Below are positions 12,890 to 16,196 of a DNA stretch of 16,196 nucleotides, piece by piece (the stretch's first letter is position 1; each line of letters begins with the position of its first letter). The position numbers and the translations under genes are program-made. The notes beneath the pieces were generated by a model that saw nothing but the letters and a program-made list of their open reading frames with translations, searched no databases and was not told where the DNA came from. Origin of the DNA: Aquificota bacterium (GTDB taxonomy: Bacteria > Aquificota > Aquificia > Aquificales > Hydrogenothermaceae); contig JAADEU010000121.1 of the NCBI GenBank assembly GCA_013153235.1, forward strand, positions 1 to 16,196, read 5' to 3'.

Positions 12890-13747
12890 TTAAAGTTTTA
12901 TGTAGATATCAGCAATAACAAATACCATATAAAGGATACTCACATAACCGTTTATTGTGAAAAAGGCCATGTTAATCTTGGACAGGTCGTTCTCTTTTAT
13001 CAGGGAGTGCTCATAAACCAGAAATCCTGCAAGCACCCCAAGTCCTGAAAAGTATATCACCCCAAGACCTGCGTAAATACCTGTCAGAATAAGAAATACA
13101 AGTGTAAGAATATGGAATGTTCTTGCAAACATTATTGCCTTTCTGACGCCAAATCTGGCTGGTATAGAATGTACCCCCACCTTCCTGTCAAACTCAATAT
13201 CCTGAAGGGCGTAAAATATATCAAAACCTGCCACCCAGAAGGCCATACCCAGTCCCAGAAAAACAGTTGAGAGTTCTACACTGCCTTTAAGTGCCACAGA
13301 GACGGCAATCGGTATGATGAAATAAACGGCACCCAGTATCAGATGTACAAAATCTGTAAACCTTTTGCCCAGGGGATATATAATCAGCAGGGCTATTGCC
13401 ACAGGGGAAAGATAAAATGCCAGTTTATTCAGCTGATAGGCGGCAAATACCAGAATACCGGAGGAAACTATAGCCAGGGCTATAATCTCCCCTGCCTTAA
13501 CTGCCCCTGTTACCGATACCCAGTTTTTGCTCCTGGGATTGAGTCTGTCAAATGGAAGGTCAAAAAATCTGTTAAATGCCATTCCTGCCGTCCTACCGGC
13601 TACAGCTGCAACGAGAATCCAGAAGACCTTATCCCAAGGGGGTAGTCTCTTCTCAACTATAAAAACCGCCGCAAGAACAAATGGAATGGCAAATATGGTG
13701 TGCTCAAATTTAATCAGCTGGGCATAAAGCCTAATTTTCTGAATCAA
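12890..13747 (-). CDS. ubiA: UbiA-family polyprenyltransferase, probably for menaquinone-type quinone synthesis (MqnP-like)
   Basis: A 285-residue inner-membrane enzyme with about eight or nine helices that transfers a polyprenyl chain to an aromatic acceptor. Both Mg-pyrophosphate motifs are present: NRFFDLPFDRLNPRSKNW (59-76, with Asn59, Asp63, Asp67) and DIFYALQDIEFDRKVGVHSI (176-195, with Asp176, Asp183, Asp187). It resembles the 'UbiA-like' group linked to the futalosine menaquinone route (MqnP), which suits an organism using naphthoquinones; a true ubiquinone UbiA is less likely. The start is TTG at 13747 inside the end of the upstream HAD gene (17-base overlap), with GGGAGG about 11 bases upstream. 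The assignment to MqnP over other UbiA relatives is inference. Confidence 0.85.
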   Translation of the reverse strand: MIQKIRLYAQLIKFEHTIFAIPFVLAAVFIVEKRLPPWDKVFWILVAAVAGRTAGMAFNRFFDLPFDRLNPRSKNWVSVTGAVKAGEIIALAIVSSGILVFAAYQLNKLAFYLSPVAIALLIIYPLGKRFTDFVHLILGAVYFIIPIAVSVALKGSVELSTVFLGLGMAFWVAGFDIFYALQDIEFDRKVGVHSIPARFGVRKAIMFARTFHILTLVFLILTGIYAGLGVIYFSGLGVLAGFLVYEHSLIKENDLSKINMAFFTINGYVSILYMVFVIADIYIKL

Positions 13748-14537
13748 TAATATTAACCCTCCCTATAAGCTGTGTAAGATTATCCACAATGATATCGACA
13801 AAATCGGCTCCTTCAGCATCCCCGAGTGTGTATTTCCCTGTTGTTACAAAAACGGTTTTCAATCCAAGTGATTTGTAACCTTTCAGGTCCACAAACAAAT
13901 CGTCGCTTATCATACATATCTGCCCAGGGTTATCTATACCCAGTTTTTCAAAAGCGACTTTATTGTATTCAGGTCCCATTTTTCCAAAATGTTTAAAGTC
14001 TCCGTTACACTGGCAGGCCGTGGCAAACATCTTTGCAACTGTACCTACACCGGGGAACAGCAGACCGTCATCATCCTTTGAGATAATATTTCTGTTCAGG
14101 GCGTATAGTTTTGCTCCGTGGACCTTCAGGGCGGTTGTTCCTATTTTAAGCTTCTCAAAGTTGAGTCCTTTATCAAGTCCAACCAGAACGCTGTCCACTT
14201 CAGGTGTCTGTTTTACAGAAAAACCCTTCCCCTCCATAAATTCTATCAGCTGGGGGGAACCTATAACAAAAACGGTATCAACCCCCTCCTTCTTCATCAC
14301 TTCAGGGGCCACAACAAGGGGGGTTATGATTTTTTCAGGACTGAGGTTAAATCCGTTGTTTCTCATTCTCCTTATAATTTCTTCAGGGGGAAACCGGGAG
14401 TTACTTGTGGCTATAAGATACGGAATCCTGTTCCTATTGAGATAATCTATAAACTCTACAGCACCCTCAATAGGGGTGAAGTTTTCATCCTTAGTAAGAA
14501 CGCCATCAAGGTCTATGAGAAAGCCTTTTATATTCAT
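13731..14537 (-). CDS. HAD-IIA (NagD-like) phosphatase
   Basis: A 268-residue HAD-superfamily hydrolase with a C2 cap between motifs II and III, like NagD and p-nitrophenyl phosphatases. Motif I is LIDLDGVL (7-14; nucleophile Asp9, general acid Asp11), motif II is ATSNSR (43-48), motif III is Lys186 in GKMGPE, and motif IV is MISDDLFVDLKG (209-220; Asp212, Asp213, Asp217). The cap includes ALNRN and the FPGVGT strand. Substrates of such enzymes are usually small phosphate esters; none can be assigned here. It heads the operon with the UbiA-type gene, which starts within its last codons. The ATG lacks a ribosome binding site and is only 6 bases from a TATAAT (see 14544-14573), suggesting a leaderless transcript. 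Confidence 0.9.
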   Translation of the reverse strand: MNIKGFLIDLDGVLTKDENFTPIEGAVEFIDYLNRNRIPYLIATSNSRFPPEEIIRRMRNNGFNLSPEKIITPLVVAPEVMKKEGVDTVFVIGSPQLIEFMEGKGFSVKQTPEVDSVLVGLDKGLNFEKLKIGTTALKVHGAKLYALNRNIISKDDDGLLFPGVGTVAKMFATACQCNGDFKHFGKMGPEYNKVAFEKLGIDNPGQICMISDDLFVDLKGYKSLGLKTVFVTTGKYTLGDAEGADFVDIIVDNLTQLIGRVNIIDSEN

Positions 14538-14543
14538 GGGAAT

Positions 14544-14573
14544 ATTATAATTTCTTTCACCGTATTTTCACAA
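14544..14573 (-). promoter_or_regulatory. Strong candidate promoter of the HAD-ubiA-fabZ operon (leaderless)
   Basis: On the minus strand TTGTGA (14573-14568) and a perfect TATAAT (14549-14544) are 18 bases apart. Only 6 bases separate the -10 box from ATG 14537, so transcription would be expected to start at or within a base or two of the A of the ATG. Confidence 0.6.
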
Positions 14574-14622
14574 GACGGAAATAGTATTAGATTAATAACC
14601 ACTAATAATGGAGGAGTAATAG

Positions 14623-16035
14623 ATGAAACGGTATGTGTACTCTTTACTGCTGATGCTGATGCTTATCAAACTGGGGCTTGCCACATCCCTTATGCAGCAG
14701 CTGGAAGAGGAGAGGATTAAGCTTGTTGAAAAAGTTTCGCCAGGTGTAGCCACAATCTTTACCGTCAGGGAGGTTAAGATTGCAAACCCATTTGCCGGAA
14801 ATCCCTTTGGTGAGTTCTTTGGATTGCCTGATGTTCCGGAATTTAAGGAAAGACAGGAGGGTCTTGGTTCAGGATTCATTGTAAAGGTAGATGAAAAGAA
14901 AAAGAAGGTGTACCTCCTTACAAACAACCACGTTGTTGAAAATGCCCAGAACATAAAGGTCCAGTTTAAAAACAATGTTGTTCTTGACGGTGAAGTGGTG
15001 GGAACGGATAAACTCAGTGATATAGCCGTTGTAGCTGTACCTTTTAAGGAAGGAATTGAGGAATACGCCAGAAAACACCTGTTGAAGCTTGGGGATTCGG
15101 ATAAGCTCAAACCAGGAATGACTGTGATAGCCATAGGCAGTCCCCTTGGACTTACCGGAACCGTAACTATGGGAATCATATCAGCTCTGGACAGGGAGAT
15201 GCCAGGACATCCAGGGGAAGGATTTATACAGACCGATGCGGCTATTAACCCTGGAAACTCAGGTGGACCACTTATCAACCTTAAAGGTGAGGTTGTAGGA
15301 ATTAACACCGCTATTATTATGGGAGCCCAGGGTCTGGGATTTGCAGTGCCTGTAAATCAGGCAAAATGGGTTATGGAACAGATACTCAAGTACGGTAAGG
15401 TCAAAAGAAGTAAGATTGGTGTTCTTATACAGCCACTTACCCCCGAGCTTGCAAAACACTTCGGTGTTAAGAAGGGAGTGCTTGTATCACAGGTTATAAA
15501 AGGTGGACCAGCTGAAAAAGCCGGAATCAAGTCAGGGGATATCATTATCGCAGTAAATGACAAACCTGTATCAAAAGTATCACAGCTCCAGAAATACATA
15601 ATGAGGAATCCTCCAGGCACAAAAATCAAAATAACCGTTATCAGGGACGGTAAGAAAAAAGACATCTATGTTGTAACTACTTCCTGGGATGGCGAAGAGG
15701 TCAGCCAGACAAATATGCAGGAGATGGAAGTCAAATACGGACTGATAGTCAAAGATATAACACCGGAACTGGTTGAGAGATACAGAATTCCTAAAGTACC
15801 TTACGGTGTATTTGTCCTCGGGGTAAAATACGGTTCTGTAGCAGATGAAGCAGGAATCAGAAGCGGCGATGTTATACTCACAATAAACAAAAAACCGATT
15901 AAATCGGCAAAGGATTTCTGGAAGGAAATCAAAAGAGCCGAAAAGAAAGGAGCAGATTCAGTTCTCCTGTTTATCCAGAGGGGAAGCTCCAAGATATTCA
16001 CCGTTATGCCGATTATCAAATCAGAGAAAAAATAA
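14623..16035 (+). CDS. degQ: Periplasmic serine endoprotease of the Do/HtrA family (DegP/DegQ type)
   Basis: A 470-residue protease and chaperone that degrades misfolded envelope proteins. A Sec signal peptide (1 to about 20, cleavage likely after LGLA) is followed by a trypsin-like domain with the full triad: His103 in LTNNHVV, Asp133 in LSDIAVV and Ser213 in GNSGGPL. IGSPLGLTGTVTMGIIS (171-187) is a typical active-site neighbour. Two PDZ domains follow: PDZ1 about 263-352 (IGVLIQPLTPELAKHF at its start) and PDZ2 about 370-462. The two-PDZ layout and length match DegP/DegQ and exclude DegS. Ribosome binding site GGAGGAG (14610-14616), 6 bases before the ATG. Monocistronic: divergent from the HAD operon on the left and closed by a strong terminator. 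Confidence 0.96.
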   Translation: MKRYVYSLLLMLMLIKLGLATSLMQQLEEERIKLVEKVSPGVATIFTVREVKIANPFAGNPFGEFFGLPDVPEFKERQEGLGSGFIVKVDEKKKKVYLLTNNHVVENAQNIKVQFKNNVVLDGEVVGTDKLSDIAVVAVPFKEGIEEYARKHLLKLGDSDKLKPGMTVIAIGSPLGLTGTVTMGIISALDREMPGHPGEGFIQTDAAINPGNSGGPLINLKGEVVGINTAIIMGAQGLGFAVPVNQAKWVMEQILKYGKVKRSKIGVLIQPLTPELAKHFGVKKGVLVSQVIKGGPAEKAGIKSGDIIIAVNDKPVSKVSQLQKYIMRNPPGTKIKITVIRDGKKKDIYVVTTSWDGEEVSQTNMQEMEVKYGLIVKDITPELVERYRIPKVPYGVFVLGVKYGSVADEAGIRSGDVILTINKKPIKSAKDFWKEIKRAEKKGADSVLLFIQRGSSKIFTVMPIIKSEKK

Positions 16036-16042
16036 TTCTCCC

Positions 16043-16070
16043 AAATCCCCCACACGGGGGATTTTTCTTT
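16043..16070 (+). terminator. Intrinsic terminator of degQ
   Basis: AAATCCCCC (16043-16051) pairs with GGGGGATTT (16056-16064) in a perfect 9-bp stem with loop ACAC, followed by a T-rich tail to 16070. The tail runs straight into the TATAAT upstream of nadD. Confidence 0.92.
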
Positions 16071-16076
16071 TATAAT
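16071..16076 (+). promoter_or_regulatory. Perfect -10 box six bases before the nadD start
   Basis: TATAAT at 16071-16076, then six bases (GTTTCT), then the ATG at 16083. A -35 would fall inside the GC-rich terminator stem and none is recognisable, so the promoter is less certain than the one at 14544-14573. Confidence 0.4.
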
Positions 16077-16082
16077 GTTTCT

Positions 16083-16196
16083 ATGGTTGGTCTCTATGGT
16101 GGAAGTTTTGACCCGGTTCATATTGGTCATCTGAGGATAGCAGAGGATATAAGGGAATATTTCTGTTTAGAGAGGATAATATTTATACCGGCCTAT
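16083..16196 (+). CDS. nadD: Nicotinate-nucleotide adenylyltransferase, N-terminal fragment (partial, runs off right edge)
   Basis: The first 38 codons encode the start of a nucleotidyltransferase of NAD synthesis that joins nicotinate mononucleotide and ATP. The opening strand and nucleotide-binding loop are unmistakable: GLYGGSFDPVHIGHLRIAE (3-21), containing the HxGH signature (HIGH, 13-16), followed by a helix and the strand IIFIPAY. In NadD the next segment, outside the window, would carry the 'PHK' region. There is no ribosome binding site before the ATG, and the -10 box is six bases away. The alternative within the superfamily, phosphopantetheine adenylyltransferase (CoaD), usually reads 'YPGSFDPxTxGH', so NadD fits better. 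Confidence 0.88.
   Translation, partial: MVGLYGGSFDPVHIGHLRIAEDIREYFCLERIIFIPAY

Noticed and set aside
1..16196. CRISPR arrays, tRNA or rRNA genes, defence or phage modules
   Set aside because: No direct-repeat array, no tRNA cloverleaf, no conserved rRNA stretch and no recognisable defence or phage protein was seen by eye in the intergenic spaces or reading frames.

Overview
The window looks like chromosomal DNA of a thermophilic, chemolithoautotrophic Gram-negative bacterium, most likely Aquificota and probably Hydrogenothermaceae (Persephonella-like). The grounds are AT-rich, purine-rich coding strands; Arg encoded mostly by AGA/AGG and Ile often by ATA; Lys/Glu-rich proteins; frequent TTG starts; an LPS gene (kdsB); and a three-gene cytochrome bc operon whose third gene is a membrane-anchored di-heme cytochrome c, an arrangement known from Aquificales and Epsilonproteobacteria. 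The taxon is inferred from content; no database search was possible.

Layout. At the left edge is the start of a ribosomal protein L19 gene (minus). A 400-bp gap (56-455) follows, holding a decayed IS1-like transposase tail inside a 238-bp segment bounded by imperfect inverted repeats. Next is a tightly packed plus-strand operon (456-2547): two small unrecognised proteins, an MHS-family MFS transporter and a small membrane protein, followed by citrate synthase (gltA). A minus-strand cluster (7364 down to 3736) carries a TauE/SafE-DsbD_2-type membrane protein, a beta-CASP metallo-beta-lactamase RNase, thiG and kdsB. Divergently, fmt and rlmB (tRNA and rRNA functions) lead into petA-petB-petC (Rieske protein, cytochrome b, di-heme cytochrome c), which ends at a strong intrinsic terminator. 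A cytoplasmic FAS1-domain protein converges on a minus-strand HAD phosphatase - UbiA-type prenyltransferase - fabZ operon. On the far side a Do/HtrA periplasmic protease (degQ) ends at a second strong terminator, directly followed by the start of nadD, which is cut by the window edge.

How the parts fit together. The pet genes encode the quinol:cytochrome c oxidoreductase, and the UbiA-type enzyme probably makes the quinone side chain for it. gltA feeds central carbon metabolism; kdsB and fabZ serve the outer membrane; degQ handles envelope protein quality. fmt, rlmB, rplS and the beta-CASP RNase serve translation and RNA metabolism. Most of the window is ordinary housekeeping. The less explained parts are the four-gene transporter operon, the FAS1 protein without a signal peptide, b6f-like haem-ligand spacing in a full-length cytochrome b, two genes whose -10 boxes lie so close to the ATG that leaderless mRNAs are likely, and two convergent gene pairs whose stop codons interlock.
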